Part shown: positions 1 to 7,814 of the stretch, in pieces | How the letters are laid out: every line of letters begins with the position of its first letter | Numbering within the stretch: the stretch's first letter is position 1 | NCBI RefSeq assembly: GCF_000716675.1 | Contig: NZ_JNXT01000090.1 | Coordinates: 1-25,389 of the forward strand | DNA length: 25,389 nucleotides | Source: Streptomyces alboflavus | GTDB lineage: Bacteria > Actinomycetota > Actinomycetes > Streptomycetales > Streptomycetaceae | Direction: 5' to 3' | Made by a program: the position numbers and the translations under genes | Notes under the pieces: model-generated | What the model saw: the letters and a program-made list of their open reading frames with translations, nothing else | What the model was told of the DNA's origin: nothing | The model's database searches: none

Positions 1-1
1 A

Positions 2-2908
2 CCCACCCCCGCGACGACCGCGCCCACCGCACCCCCCGCCCCGCCCAAGGCCCGCGTCCGCAACCGCCTCATAGGGGCCGTCGCAGTCGTCGCCGCCGCC
101 GTCGCCGGAGCCGGCGCGCCCGTCATCGTCACCGCGTCCAGCCAACTGAACGAGTCCCAGAGCCTGGTGACGCTCGCCGAGCTGACCCAGCAGTCGATCA
201 CCCTCAGTCACTCCCTGGCCGACGAGCGCGACGAGGTCACCGCGTACATCGCCGCGGGACGCCCCGACGGCAAGGGCCTCTCCGAGAGCCACAGCGCGCG
301 CGTCGACCGGAGCATCGAGGAGCTCCGCGACGCCGCCGACGGCGCGAACACCAACACCTCCGTCACCGCCGGGCTGCGCCGCGACCTCGCCGGGCTCGCG
401 TCCGTGCGCAGGGCCGCGCTCACCGGCAAGACCAGCGCCCTGGACGCCCACAAGGCGTACGCGAAGGCCATCGCTAAACTCCACGGCCTCACCCGCGAAC
501 TCGCCGAGAGACTCCCGCCGCGCGCGGGCTCCGGAACCCACGCCCTCGCCGACCTCGACCACGCCGTCGACCAGGCGGGCTCCGCGCGCGGCCTGCTGCT
601 CGCCGCGCTCGCCGTGCCCCGCCCCGCGTCGACCGGCTCCACCGTCGACCCGGTCACCGGGCTGCCCACCAACTCCGGCACCGGGGACAGCGAGGAGGAC
701 GGGCGCCGCGACGGCCTCAGCGCCGCCGCGCAGCAGGCCCACGTCCGGGAGCTCGCCGCGCTCGCCGACTTCCTGGACGCCGCGCCCGCCAAGGCCCGCG
801 CCACCTACGAGTCCACCGTCACCGGCAACGCGGTCACGACCGCCGAGCAGTACCTGACACGCCTCACCGACCGGCCCCGGCTCACCGCCGCCGACCAGCG
901 CCTGGACCGCAAGAAGCTCGACAGCGCGCTGTCCGCCCGCATCGAGGCCATGCGCGGCGCCGAGAACGCCCTCGCCGACGCCCGCACCCAGAGCCTCGGC
1001 GACCTGCGCGACGACGACGTCACCGCCCTGGAGATCCGCATCGCGCTCGTCGGCGTGCTGCTGCTCGTCGCCGTCGGCGTGTGCATGGGCACCGCCCGCT
1101 CGCTGACCCGGCCGCTCGCCGCGCTGCGCCGGGGCGCGGAGCGGGTCGCGACCGCGCCCGCGACCGAGGAGCCGGTGCGCTTCACCGGCCGCGACGACGA
1201 GTTCGCCGCGGTCGTACGCTCCGTCAACGCGCTGCACGGCCACGCCGTCGCCCTCCAGGACCGGCTCACCACCCTGGAGTCCGACCGCAAGCACCTCATC
1301 GGCCAGCGCCAGACCATGGCCGACGCCCGCCAGGAGATGGCCGACGAGCGCGACGCGCTGCGCGCCGAACTCGCCGAGGCCGCCGTCCACCTGGAGCGGG
1401 TGCGCCGCTCCATCCACGGCACGTTCGTGAACCTCGCGCTGCGCACGCTCGGCCTGGTCGAGCGGCAGCTCACCGTCATCGAGAGCCTGGAGGAGCGCGA
1501 GCAGGACCCCGACCGGCTCGCCACCCTCTTCAAGCTCGACCACTTCGCCACCGTCACCCGCCGCCACAGCGAGAACCTCCTGGTCCTCGCGGGCGCCGAG
1601 CACGGCCACCAGCACGCGGGCCCCGTGCCGCTCGTCGACGTCGTGCGCGCCGCCGTCAGCGAGATCGAGCGGTACGAACGCGTCCGCATCGCCACGCTGC
1701 CGCCGCACGCCCACATCGCCGGGTTCGCCGCCGACGACATCAGCCACCTGGTCGCCGAACTCCTGGAGAACGCCACCTCGTTCTCGCCGCCCGACGCCGC
1801 CGTCGAGGTGTCCGGCTGGCTCCTGGAGAACGGCGAGGTGATGCTCTCCGTGCAGGACGAGGGCATCGGCGTCGGCGCGGAGCGCCTGGAGGAACTCAAC
1901 GCGCGGCTCGCGGAGTTCTCCCCCGACGACGTGTACGACCACGAGGGCGGCGACGGACTCGGGCTCGGCCTGTACGTGGTGGCGCGGCTCGCCGCCCGGC
2001 ACGGGGCACGGGTGCGCCTGCGCGAGCAGAAGCAGGGCGGGATCGCGGCGGTCGTCGTGCTGCCCGACGGCATCCTCGCCGCCCCGCCCGCGGTGGGCAT
2101 GCCCGGCGCGGTGCCCGCCGCGCGCGCCGAGGCCCCGCTGGTGCAGCTGCCCGGCTCCGAGGCCGAGGCCAACTCCAACGTCCTGCCGTCCCGTTCGGGC
2201 GAGCGGGACCCCCTGATCGCCGCCGCGGAGACCACCCTCGAACTCCTGGCGCCGCCCGTCCCGGCCGACCACCCGGACGAAGCGGAGCCGCACGCGCGGC
2301 CGGACGACGAGGTCCGGCCGGAGCAGGAGGCGCGCCCGAAGCCGGACGCGCAGTCGCCGTCGGAGCGGGACGCGCCGCTCGCGGCGGAGGAACTCCCGGA
2401 GGGCGGGGGCCTTCCGGAAGCCGAGTTCCTACGGAAGGCCGAGGCGCCGCGGAGGGACGCGGAAGCCGCTGACGTGCCGGGCGCGGAAGCCGTCGTCGTA
2501 CCGGGCGCGGAAGCCGCTGACGTACCGGGCGCGGAAGCCGTCGCCGTACCGGACGAGGAAGCCGCCGACGTGCCGGGCGGGGCCACCGCCGAAGCACCGG
2601 ACACCGACGCCCCCGTCCTCACCGCCAAGGGCCTCCCCAAGCGGACCCCGAGGATCAGCGCCACTGCCGGGAGCGCCACACCGCAGCCGCGACCCGCCGT
2701 CGACGCCGAGGAACTGCGGCGCAGGCTCGGCGGGTTCCAGCAGGGGGCCAAGAGCGGCCGCCGCGACGTGGCGGCGGAACTGGCCCGTACGGAATCCCGT
2801 ACGGAATCCCGTGCGGAAACTCGCCCAACAGCCCGTACAGAAGAGAGTGCCGAAGGCCACCGTGCCGCAGATGTTCCGGGGGACCCAGTCGAGGAGGCAA
2901 GCAGTTGA
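2..2908 (+). CDS. cvnA: CvnA-type sensor-like ATPase/histidine kinase (5' partial)
   Basis: This is the membrane sensor of a conservon (Cvn) complex. The frame is open from base 2, so the true start lies upstream; 968 residues are visible. A first membrane segment is encoded at about 62-145, followed by an extracytoplasmic helical region to about 1036, a second membrane segment at about 1042-1100 and a HAMP-like linker. A coiled coil leads to the pseudo-dimerisation region (LDHFATVTRRHSENLLVL, about 1537-1590). The ATPase domain shows an N box (ELLENATSFS, about 1756-1785), DEGIGVG and GLGLGLYVV. The C-terminal 270 or so residues are Ala/Glu/Pro-rich and contain 8-residue repeats. It overlaps cvnB by 4 bp (TTGA). 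Family knowledge: CvnA, B, C and D form a membrane-associated complex likened to eukaryotic G-protein-coupled systems. The stimulus is unknown. Confidence 0.93.
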   Translation, partial: PTPATTAPTAPPAPPKARVRNRLIGAVAVVAAAVAGAGAPVIVTASSQLNESQSLVTLAELTQQSITLSHSLADERDEVTAYIAAGRPDGKGLSESHSARVDRSIEELRDAADGANTNTSVTAGLRRDLAGLASVRRAALTGKTSALDAHKAYAKAIAKLHGLTRELAERLPPRAGSGTHALADLDHAVDQAGSARGLLLAALAVPRPASTGSTVDPVTGLPTNSGTGDSEEDGRRDGLSAAAQQAHVRELAALADFLDAAPAKARATYESTVTGNAVTTAEQYLTRLTDRPRLTAADQRLDRKKLDSALSARIEAMRGAENALADARTQSLGDLRDDDVTALEIRIALVGVLLLVAVGVCMGTARSLTRPLAALRRGAERVATAPATEEPVRFTGRDDEFAAVVRSVNALHGHAVALQDRLTTLESDRKHLIGQRQTMADARQEMADERDALRAELAEAAVHLERVRRSIHGTFVNLALRTLGLVERQLTVIESLEEREQDPDRLATLFKLDHFATVTRRHSENLLVLAGAEHGHQHAGPVPLVDVVRAAVSEIERYERVRIATLPPHAHIAGFAADDISHLVAELLENATSFSPPDAAVEVSGWLLENGEVMLSVQDEGIGVGAERLEELNARLAEFSPDDVYDHEGGDGLGLGLYVVARLAARHGARVRLREQKQGGIAAVVVLPDGILAAPPAVGMPGAVPAARAEAPLVQLPGSEAEANSNVLPSRSGERDPLIAAAETTLELLAPPVPADHPDEAEPHARPDDEVRPEQEARPKPDAQSPSERDAPLAAEELPEGGGLPEAEFLRKAEAPRRDAEAADVPGAEAVVVPGAEAADVPGAEAVAVPDEEAADVPGGATAEAPDTDAPVLTAKGLPKRTPRISATAGSATPQPRPAVDAEELRRRLGGFQQGAKSGRRDVAAELARTESRTESRAETRPTARTEESAEGHRAADVPGDPVEEASS

Positions 2909-3462
2909 CTGCGCCCATGCGCACACCCGGTTCTTCCGCCGAGCCAGTGAAACCCGCCCCGGTCCCCGACCCCGCGTCGGCGTCCGGCGAACCCATCGCC
3001 TACGGACTCAGCAGTGAGGCCAAGAACCTCCACTGGCTCCTGACCAACCTGGTCGAGGAGGTGCCCGGCATCCTCTCGGTCGCCGTCGTCTCGTCCGACG
3101 GACTCCTGCTGCTCTCCTCCGACCCCGTGCGCAACGCCGAGCGCCGTCCCGCGTCCAGACCCACCGGGCCGCGGGGTTCCAGCGCCGACCTGGCCACCAT
3201 CGTGTCCGGGCTCGGCAGCCTCACCCTCGGCGCGGCCCGCCTCATGGACGGCGGCTCGGTCAAGCAGACCGTCGTCGCCATGGCGGAGGGCAGCCTCTTC
3301 GTGATGGCGATCAGCGACGGCTCGCTGCTCGGCGTGCACGCGACCCCCGACTGCGACATGACGGTCGTCGCGTACCACATGGCGCTGTTCGTGGGCCGCG
3401 CCGGACACGTCCTCACCCCCGAACTCCGCAGCGAGCTGCGCCAGTCGATGGAGAACGCGTGA
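2905..3462 (+). CDS. cvnB: CvnB, Roadblock/LC7 domain protein
   Basis: This 185-residue protein carries a Roadblock/LC7 fold (about residues 33-130, from LHWLLTNLVEEVPGI through the VVSSDGLLLLSS segment to TVVAYHMALFV). In conservons it bridges the CvnA sensor and the CvnD GTPase. I chose the TTG start at 2905 because GAGGAGG ends about 7 nt upstream; the nearest ATG (2917) is too far from that site. The TTG shares bases with the cvnA stop, which implies translational coupling. The N-terminal 30 residues are Pro/Ser-rich and probably disordered, and the predicted Roadblock core is intact. Confidence 0.93.
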   Translation: MTAPMRTPGSSAEPVKPAPVPDPASASGEPIAYGLSSEAKNLHWLLTNLVEEVPGILSVAVVSSDGLLLLSSDPVRNAERRPASRPTGPRGSSADLATIVSGLGSLTLGAARLMDGGSVKQTVVAMAEGSLFVMAISDGSLLGVHATPDCDMTVVAYHMALFVGRAGHVLTPELRSELRQSMENA

Positions 3463-3875
3463 TGAGCGCCGTACCCGAGCTGCCCCGGCGCGGCGGCTCC
3501 CGGAAGGCGGCACGCGTGCGCCCGTACTCGCTGACCGGCGGCCGCACCCGCTTCGGGCACGTTCTGCTCGTCGAGACGTTCGTGGCCGCGAACCCCGCCA
3601 TCGAGGCTCCCGCGGAGCGGCGGGAGCTGGGCAAGGGCGACCCACTGTCCACCCGCGTCATGCCGGAGATGCGGGCCATCGTGGAGATCTGCCGCCGGAT
3701 GCGTACGGTCGCCGAGATCTCCGCGCTCCTGAAGATGCCACTCGGCGTGGTCCGCGTGCTGCTCAGCGACCTCGCCGACCAGGGAAAGATCCGCGTGTAC
3801 GGAACGGGCCACGGCCCCGGGCAGCCGAACCGCGCACTGCTCGAAAGGGTGCTGAGTGGACTCCGCCGTCTCTGA
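3462..3875 (+). CDS. cvnC: CvnC, DUF742 protein
   Basis: This 137-residue DUF742 protein is the third conservon component. It has a basic N-terminus (RRGGSRKAARVRPYSLTGGRT) and a C-terminal winged-helix-like part (VMPEMRAIVEICRRMRTVAE, then a hydrophobic helix and GKIRVYGTG). The ATG at 3462 overlaps the last base of the cvnB stop (TGATG) and has GGAG 8 nt upstream. A GTG three bases earlier (3459) is an alternative start in the same frame. The 3' end overlaps cvnD by 20 bp. No catalytic motif is seen; DUF742 members of conservons are thought to act as adaptors. Confidence 0.92.
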   Translation: MSAVPELPRRGGSRKAARVRPYSLTGGRTRFGHVLLVETFVAANPAIEAPAERRELGKGDPLSTRVMPEMRAIVEICRRMRTVAEISALLKMPLGVVRVLLSDLADQGKIRVYGTGHGPGQPNRALLERVLSGLRRL

Positions 3876-4488
3876 CTCCACCGTCTCCGAACTCCTCGCC
3901 CGCGAAGAGGGCGTGCAGGCCTGGCAGAGCGACCACACCCGCGCGCCGATCGCCACGAAGATCGTCGTCGCGGGCGGCTTCGGCGTGGGCAAGACCACGC
4001 TCGTCACCGCCGTCTCCGAGATCACGCCCCTCCAGACGGAGGCGCTGATGACGCAGGCCAGCGCGGACACCGACGACCTGAGCGCCACCCCCGAGAAGAC
4101 CACGACCACCGTCGCCATGGACTTCGGCCGCATCACGCTGGACGACGACCTGGTGCTCTACCTCTTCGGCACACCCGGCCAGCAGCGCTTCTGGTTCATG
4201 TGGGACGACCTGGTGCGCGGCGCGATCGGCGCCGTGGTGCTCGCCGACACCCGCCGCCTCACCGACTGCTTCCCCGCGCTCGACTACTTCGAGAGCTGCG
4301 GCATCCCGTACGTCGTGGCCGTCAACCACTTCGAGGGCACCGAGCGGTACGAGGCCGAAGACGTCCGAGAGGCGCTGACGGTGCCCGCGCACATCCCTGT
4401 CCTGATCATGGACGCACGGCAGCGGATCTCGGCGATCGAATCGCTGCTCGCCCTGGTGGGGCACGCCCTGGACCGCACCCCCGAGTAG
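3856..4488 (+). CDS. cvnD: CvnD, small GTP-binding protein
   Basis: This 210-residue P-loop GTPase is the signal-output component of the conservon. The Walker A motif is at residues 40-48 (GGFGVGKTT). The switch II/G3 region reads FGTPGQQRFWFMW. The usual NKxD base-recognition motif is replaced by VAVNHFEG, as is typical of this family. The GTG start lies inside the end of cvnC (20-bp overlap) and is preceded by a weak AAGGG. It is translationally coupled to cvnABC. The 26-bp gap to the next gene, with no visible terminator, suggests that the flavoprotein belongs to the same transcript. Confidence 0.93.
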   Translation: MDSAVSDSTVSELLAREEGVQAWQSDHTRAPIATKIVVAGGFGVGKTTLVTAVSEITPLQTEALMTQASADTDDLSATPEKTTTTVAMDFGRITLDDDLVLYLFGTPGQQRFWFMWDDLVRGAIGAVVLADTRRLTDCFPALDYFESCGIPYVVAVNHFEGTERYEAEDVREALTVPAHIPVLIMDARQRISAIESLLALVGHALDRTPE

Positions 4489-4514
4489 CCCTGAACAGAA
4501 GGATCTCTCTCAGC

Positions 4515-5750
4515 ATGCGGAAGATACTCATCGTCGGAGCCGGTCAGTCCGGTCTCCAGATCGCCCTCGGGCTCCAGTCGCAGGGGTACGAGGTCACCCT
4601 CATGTCCAACCGCACGGCGGACGAGATCCGGTCCGGCCGGGTCATGTCCACGCAGTGCATGTTCCACACGGCCCTCCAGCACGAGCGCGAACTCGGCCTG
4701 AACTTCTGGGAGTCGCAGGCCCCGAACATCGAGGGCGTGGGCGTCTCCGTCGCAGGACCCGACTCCAGCCGCGTGATCGACTGGGTCGGCAAGCTCGACG
4801 GGTACGCGCAGTCCGTCGACCAGCGCGTGAAGATGGCCGGCTGGATGGAGACGTTCGCCCAGCGCGGCGGGCAGCTCGTCATCCACGGCGCGGCCGTCTC
4901 CGACCTGGACTACTTCTCCCGTACGTACGACCTGGTGCTCGTGTCCGCGGGCAAGGGCGAGCTGGTGTCCATGTTCGAGCGGGACGCCTCGCGGTCGCCG
5001 TACGACGCGCCGCAGCGGGCCCTCGCCGTCGCCTACGTCCACGGCCTCGGGCCGCGCCCCGAGCACCCCGAGTTCGACGCCGTGCGCTGCAACCTCGTGC
5101 CCGGCGTCGGCGAACTCTTCGTCATGCCGACGCTCACCACGTCCGGCCGCGCCGACATCCTCTTCTGGGAGGGCGTTCCCGGCGGTCCGCTCGACGTCTT
5201 CCAGGGCGTCAAGGACCCCGGTGAGCACCTCGCCCTCACCCTCGAACTCCTGGAGAAGTTCCTGCCCTGGGAGTACGCCCGCGCCACCAAGGTCGAACTC
5301 ACCGACGCCGGCGGCACGTTGGCCGGGCGGTACGCCCCCACCGTGCGCAAGCCCGTCGGGCGGCTGCCCGGTGGTGGGCTCGTCCTCGGTGTCGCCGACG
5401 TCGTCGTCGCCAACGACCCGATCACCGGCCAGGGGTCCAACTCCGCGTCCAAGTGCGCCGCTTCCTATCTCTCGTCGATCGTGTCCCACGGGGACGGGTT
5501 GTTCGACGAGGCGTGGATGCAGGGGGCGTTCGACCGCTACTGGGCGACCGCGCAGCACGTCACCAAGTGGACCAACGCCATGCTCGGCGCGCCGCCCGAG
5601 CACGTCCTCAACCTCCTCGGCGCCGCCGGCGACCTCCAGCCGGTCGCCGACCGCTTCGCCAACGGCTTCAACGACCCGTCGGACTTCGAGAACTACTTCT
5701 ATGAGGCGGAGCTGGCGGACGGGTACGTGGCTGGGGTCGCGGCTGCGTAG
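4515..5750 (+). CDS. StyA-like FAD-dependent monooxygenase (styrene/indole monooxygenase family)
   Basis: This 411-residue protein belongs to the group E flavoprotein monooxygenases, whose oxygenase epoxidises alkenes such as styrene or indole using FADH2 from a separate reductase (StyB). The N-terminal Rossmann motif is VGAGQSG (residues 7-13). The family-typical DPITGQGSNSASKCA segment starts at residue 301, close to the flavin pocket. The ATG at 4515 is chosen because AGAAGGAT lies 10 nt upstream and the GxGxxG motif begins immediately; the longer open frame upstream overlaps cvnD and is rejected. No StyB-like reductase gene occurs in the window, so reduced flavin must come from elsewhere. 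Its place as fifth gene of the cvn operon suggests that it is an output of, or co-regulated with, the complex. The substrate is unknown. Confidence 0.85.
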   Translation: MRKILIVGAGQSGLQIALGLQSQGYEVTLMSNRTADEIRSGRVMSTQCMFHTALQHERELGLNFWESQAPNIEGVGVSVAGPDSSRVIDWVGKLDGYAQSVDQRVKMAGWMETFAQRGGQLVIHGAAVSDLDYFSRTYDLVLVSAGKGELVSMFERDASRSPYDAPQRALAVAYVHGLGPRPEHPEFDAVRCNLVPGVGELFVMPTLTTSGRADILFWEGVPGGPLDVFQGVKDPGEHLALTLELLEKFLPWEYARATKVELTDAGGTLAGRYAPTVRKPVGRLPGGGLVLGVADVVVANDPITGQGSNSASKCAASYLSSIVSHGDGLFDEAWMQGAFDRYWATAQHVTKWTNAMLGAPPEHVLNLLGAAGDLQPVADRFANGFNDPSDFENYFYEAELADGYVAGVAAA

Positions 5751-5751
5751 C

Positions 5752-5848
5752 CCCCAATCCCGCCCCTTCCCGAACCGGGGGCTGCCGCCCCCGGACCCCC
5801 GCTATCGGCGCTTCGCGCCTCGTCCTCAAGCGCCGGACGGGCTAGAAA
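5752..5848 (+). repeat. Dispersed intergenic palindromic repeat, copy A
   Basis: Copy A starts with a 21-nt head (5752-5772) that recurs exactly at 7288-7308. It then has a GC-rich hairpin (5775-5794), a small hairpin GGCGC-TTC-GCGCC (5807-5819) and a tail whose complement reads AGCCCGTCCGGCGCTTGAGG (5824-5843). The same head-hairpin-tail order is found in copy C at 7288-7386. Tails of this kind are familiar to me from many Streptomyces intergenic regions; I cannot give a formal family name. Confidence 0.75.
5775..5794. terminator. Hairpin, candidate bidirectional terminator for cvn-styA and nlpC
   Basis: Arms CCGGGGGC and GCCCCCGG form a perfect 8-bp stem around a TGCC loop, 24 bp after the monooxygenase stop. 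There is no U-tract, which is usual in Streptomyces. The hairpin is also part of the dispersed repeat unit annotated at 5752-5848, so termination may be a secondary property of that repeat. Confidence 0.5.
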
Positions 5849-5893
5849 CTTCCCCGGGGCGGGCTGGAACTTTGCCGCAGCGGCGAAATTTAT

Positions 5894-5936
5894 AGCCCCT
5901 CCGGCGTTTGAGGAGCGGGGTCTGGGGCGGAGCCCC
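5894..5936 (-). repeat. Dispersed repeat copy B (43-nt exact inverted partner of copy C)
   Basis: All 43 bases of 5894-5936 are the exact reverse complement of 7339-7381. The element begins with AGCCCCTCCGGCGTTTGAGG and ends in a GGGGC-GGA-GCCCC hairpin. With copy C it brackets the nlpC gene in inverted orientation. It lies in inverted orientation relative to copy A, less than 60 bp away. Confidence 0.85.
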
Positions 5937-5976
5937 AGTTTCGGTGAAGGGGTGGGTCTGGGGCGCCCCGCGAAGG

Positions 5977-7128
5977 TCACCCCGCCCACCCCCGGTCCGC
6001 CCCCTTCGTCGCCCCCGCGGGCAGCCGGGGCGGGCGGTAGTCGGAGACCGGGGTGGCCCGCGGGTCGGGGCGGACCGCGCCGAGGACGGGGTTCGCGGCG
6101 AGGGGCGAGACCTTGACGCGGGCCCCGGGCCGGGGCGCGTGGACGACCTTGCCGCGGCCGAGGTAGAGGGCCACGTGCGTGGCCCGGGGGAAGTAGACGA
6201 CGAGGTCGCCGGGCCGCAGGTCGCGCAGCGGGACCCGGGGCAGCCGGGCCCACTGCTGCTGGCTGGTGCGGGGGATGCCGTGGCCCGCGACCCCCCAGGC
6301 CCGCTGGGTGAGCCCGGAACAGTCGAAGGAGCCGGGCCCCTCCGCCCCCCACTCGTACGGCTTCCCGATCTGCGCGACCGCGTACCGCAGCGCCCGCTCC
6401 CCCCGGGCGGACGGCGCCCGCCCGACCCCGGTGGGCGCCCCGAGCGCCCCGGAAGCGACAAGCCGCCGCTGCGCCCGCGCGGCCCCGTCCTCCTCGGCCC
6501 GCGCCAGCGCGGCAAGCTCCTCGGCGGAGAGCGAGGCGAGCAGCTCCTCGACCTCCTTGAGGCGGGTCCGCACGGCGTCCCGGGCGGTGCGTTGCCGCTG
6601 GGTGAGGGACTCCTGCGTGGCCAGGGCGCGCCGCGCCGCGCGGGCGAGGCCGTCGGCCTTCTTCTCGCCGTCGACGAGCCGGGTGACGGTCGCGGCCCGG
6701 TCGGCGGCGGCGCGGCGCAGGACGTGGCGCTGGTCAAGGGCGCCCTGCGGATTCCGGGCGAGGAGGAGCCGTACGTAGGAGGAGATCTCGATGGTGCCGT
6801 GCTGGTACTGCTGGCGGGCGAGGCGGCCGGCCGCGCCCCGGCCGGCGTGCGCGGAGGCGCGGGCCTTCGCGAGGCTGCGGTTGAGGCCGGTGACCTGGCG
6901 GCGCTGGTCGGTCAGCTTCTCCTCGGTCGCGTTGTACGTCTCCGTGGACTCCTCGGCCTTGCGGTACAGGCGCTGAAGGTCCGTCAGGAGTTCGGCGACG
7001 GGGCGCTTGGCGGGGCCCGGTCCTGGGGCCGCGTGCGCGGGTGCGGCGTGCGGGGCCAGGGGGGCGGCGGTGAGCAGTGCGGAGAGTGCGGATCCGGTGC
7101 ACACCCAGCGCAGCAGCCTTCCTGACAT
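5977..7128 (-). CDS. Secreted NlpC/P60 family peptidoglycan hydrolase
   Basis: This 383-residue secreted D,L-endopeptidase probably cleaves peptide stems of peptidoglycan. It has a signal peptide (residues 1-34, arginines then a hydrophobic core, ending AHAAPG). A long helical coiled-coil region (about 40-225) precedes the C-terminal NlpC/P60 domain (about 243-365). The catalytic Cys270 is in SFDCSGL, His318 in ATHVALYLG and the third polar residue His330 in VVHAP, so the active site is complete. The ATG at 7128 has a near-perfect ribosome-binding site, GGAGGTGAT, just upstream; longer in-frame starts lack one. It stands alone in its transcription unit, bounded on both sides by dispersed repeats. 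Confidence 0.93.
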   Translation of the reverse strand: MSGRLLRWVCTGSALSALLTAAPLAPHAAPAHAAPGPGPAKRPVAELLTDLQRLYRKAEESTETYNATEEKLTDQRRQVTGLNRSLAKARASAHAGRGAAGRLARQQYQHGTIEISSYVRLLLARNPQGALDQRHVLRRAAADRAATVTRLVDGEKKADGLARAARRALATQESLTQRQRTARDAVRTRLKEVEELLASLSAEELAALARAEEDGAARAQRRLVASGALGAPTGVGRAPSARGERALRYAVAQIGKPYEWGAEGPGSFDCSGLTQRAWGVAGHGIPRTSQQQWARLPRVPLRDLRPGDLVVYFPRATHVALYLGRGKVVHAPRPGARVKVSPLAANPVLGAVRPDPRATPVSDYRPPRLPAGATKGADRGWAG

Positions 7129-7287
7129 GTCATCACCTCCCGGTGCGGGGCGGGGGGTCCGCCCTTGCACCGTGAGCATCAGGTGGGGCCGGGTGGGGCG
7201 CGCGGTGGCGGTGAGCGGTTGGCGCAATGCGGTCACTCGTCCAGGGGTGCGCGGCGCGGCGGGTTGCGCGGGGCCCTGCGGGGCCTT

Positions 7288-7386
7288 CCCCAATCCCGCC
7301 CCTTCCCGGCTGTGACAATTTGCGGCTCCGCCGCGTGGGGGGCTCCGCCCCAGACCCCGCTCCTCAAACGCCGGAGGGGCTGAAAC
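7288..7386 (+). repeat. Dispersed intergenic palindromic repeat, copy C
   Basis: Copy C contains the 21-nt head at 7288-7308 (identical to 5752-5772), a GCGGC-TCC-GCCGC hairpin (7322-7334), a GGGGC-TCC-GCCCC hairpin (7339-7351) and the tail CCTCAAACGCCGGAGGGGCT (7362-7381), then GAAACTT as after copy A. The segment 7339-7381 is the exact inverted copy of 5894-5936. It occupies most of the 296-bp gap between nlpC and the small hypothetical gene. No other gene is seen in that gap. Confidence 0.85.
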
Positions 7387-7424
7387 TTACCCGCACGTCA
7401 ACGCACCGCAGGAGGGGCTTGAAT

Positions 7425-7718
7425 TCACGCCTCGGGCCCAGGACCCGGCTTCGACCACGGCCACTTCAGGTTCCTGAAGCCCCCCTCGCTCCCGCCGCCC
7501 CCCGCGTCGTACTCGTACTTCCAGCCCGGGTGCAGGCCGAAGCGGCGGGGGGTGCCCGCTGCCACGCGGCGGTAGACGAGGACCGTGGGCTCGCCGCCCG
7601 CGTCGTCGGGGACGGGGACGCGGTAGACCTTCGGGGGGTGGCCGGTCGGGCCGAGGAGGACGGGCAGGACGCGGCCGTCCAGGGGGCCGCCCACGAAGGG
7701 GGTCTCTTCACTCTTCAC
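7425..7718 (-). CDS. Small conserved Streptomyces protein of unknown function
   Basis: This 97-residue soluble protein has no signal peptide or membrane segment. Recognisable stretches are [30 protein letters not shown] and [10 protein letters not shown]; similar short proteins are familiar from other Streptomyces, but no function is known to me. The C-terminus is Gly/Pro-rich. I chose the GTG at 7718, with GGAG about 11 nt upstream, a weak site. It lies 96 bp downstream of the tetR gene in the same direction and could share its transcript. Confidence 0.7.
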   Translation of the reverse strand: MKSEETPFVGGPLDGRVLPVLLGPTGHPPKVYRVPVPDDAGGEPTVLVYRRVAAGTPRRFGLHPGWKYEYDAGGGGSEGGFRNLKWPWSKPGPGPEA

Positions 7719-7814
7719 GGGACCAGTGTCTCCCCGGTGACCTGGACGCGCGGCCCGGCCCGGCCGCGTGGTCCCACCCCGCCGCGCGGCCCCGGGGCCC
7801 CGCGGCCCACGGCC

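Noticed and set aside
805..3645. A very long antisense open frame across cvnA, cvnB and part of cvnC
   Set aside because: It has no family features and low-complexity Arg/Ser/Ala composition, and it lies opposite clearly conserved genes. It is the usual GC-rich mirror frame.
4200..4514. N-terminal extension of the StyA-like protein into cvnD
   Set aside because: The extension is Arg-rich shadow sequence overlapping cvnD. The ATG at 4515 has a ribosome-binding site and the Rossmann motif starts straight after it.
7129..7300. Possible c-di-AMP (ydaO-type) riboswitch upstream of the NlpC/P60 gene
   Set aside because: Such switches often precede cell-wall hydrolases in actinomycetes, but the conserved core elements I know are not visible here.
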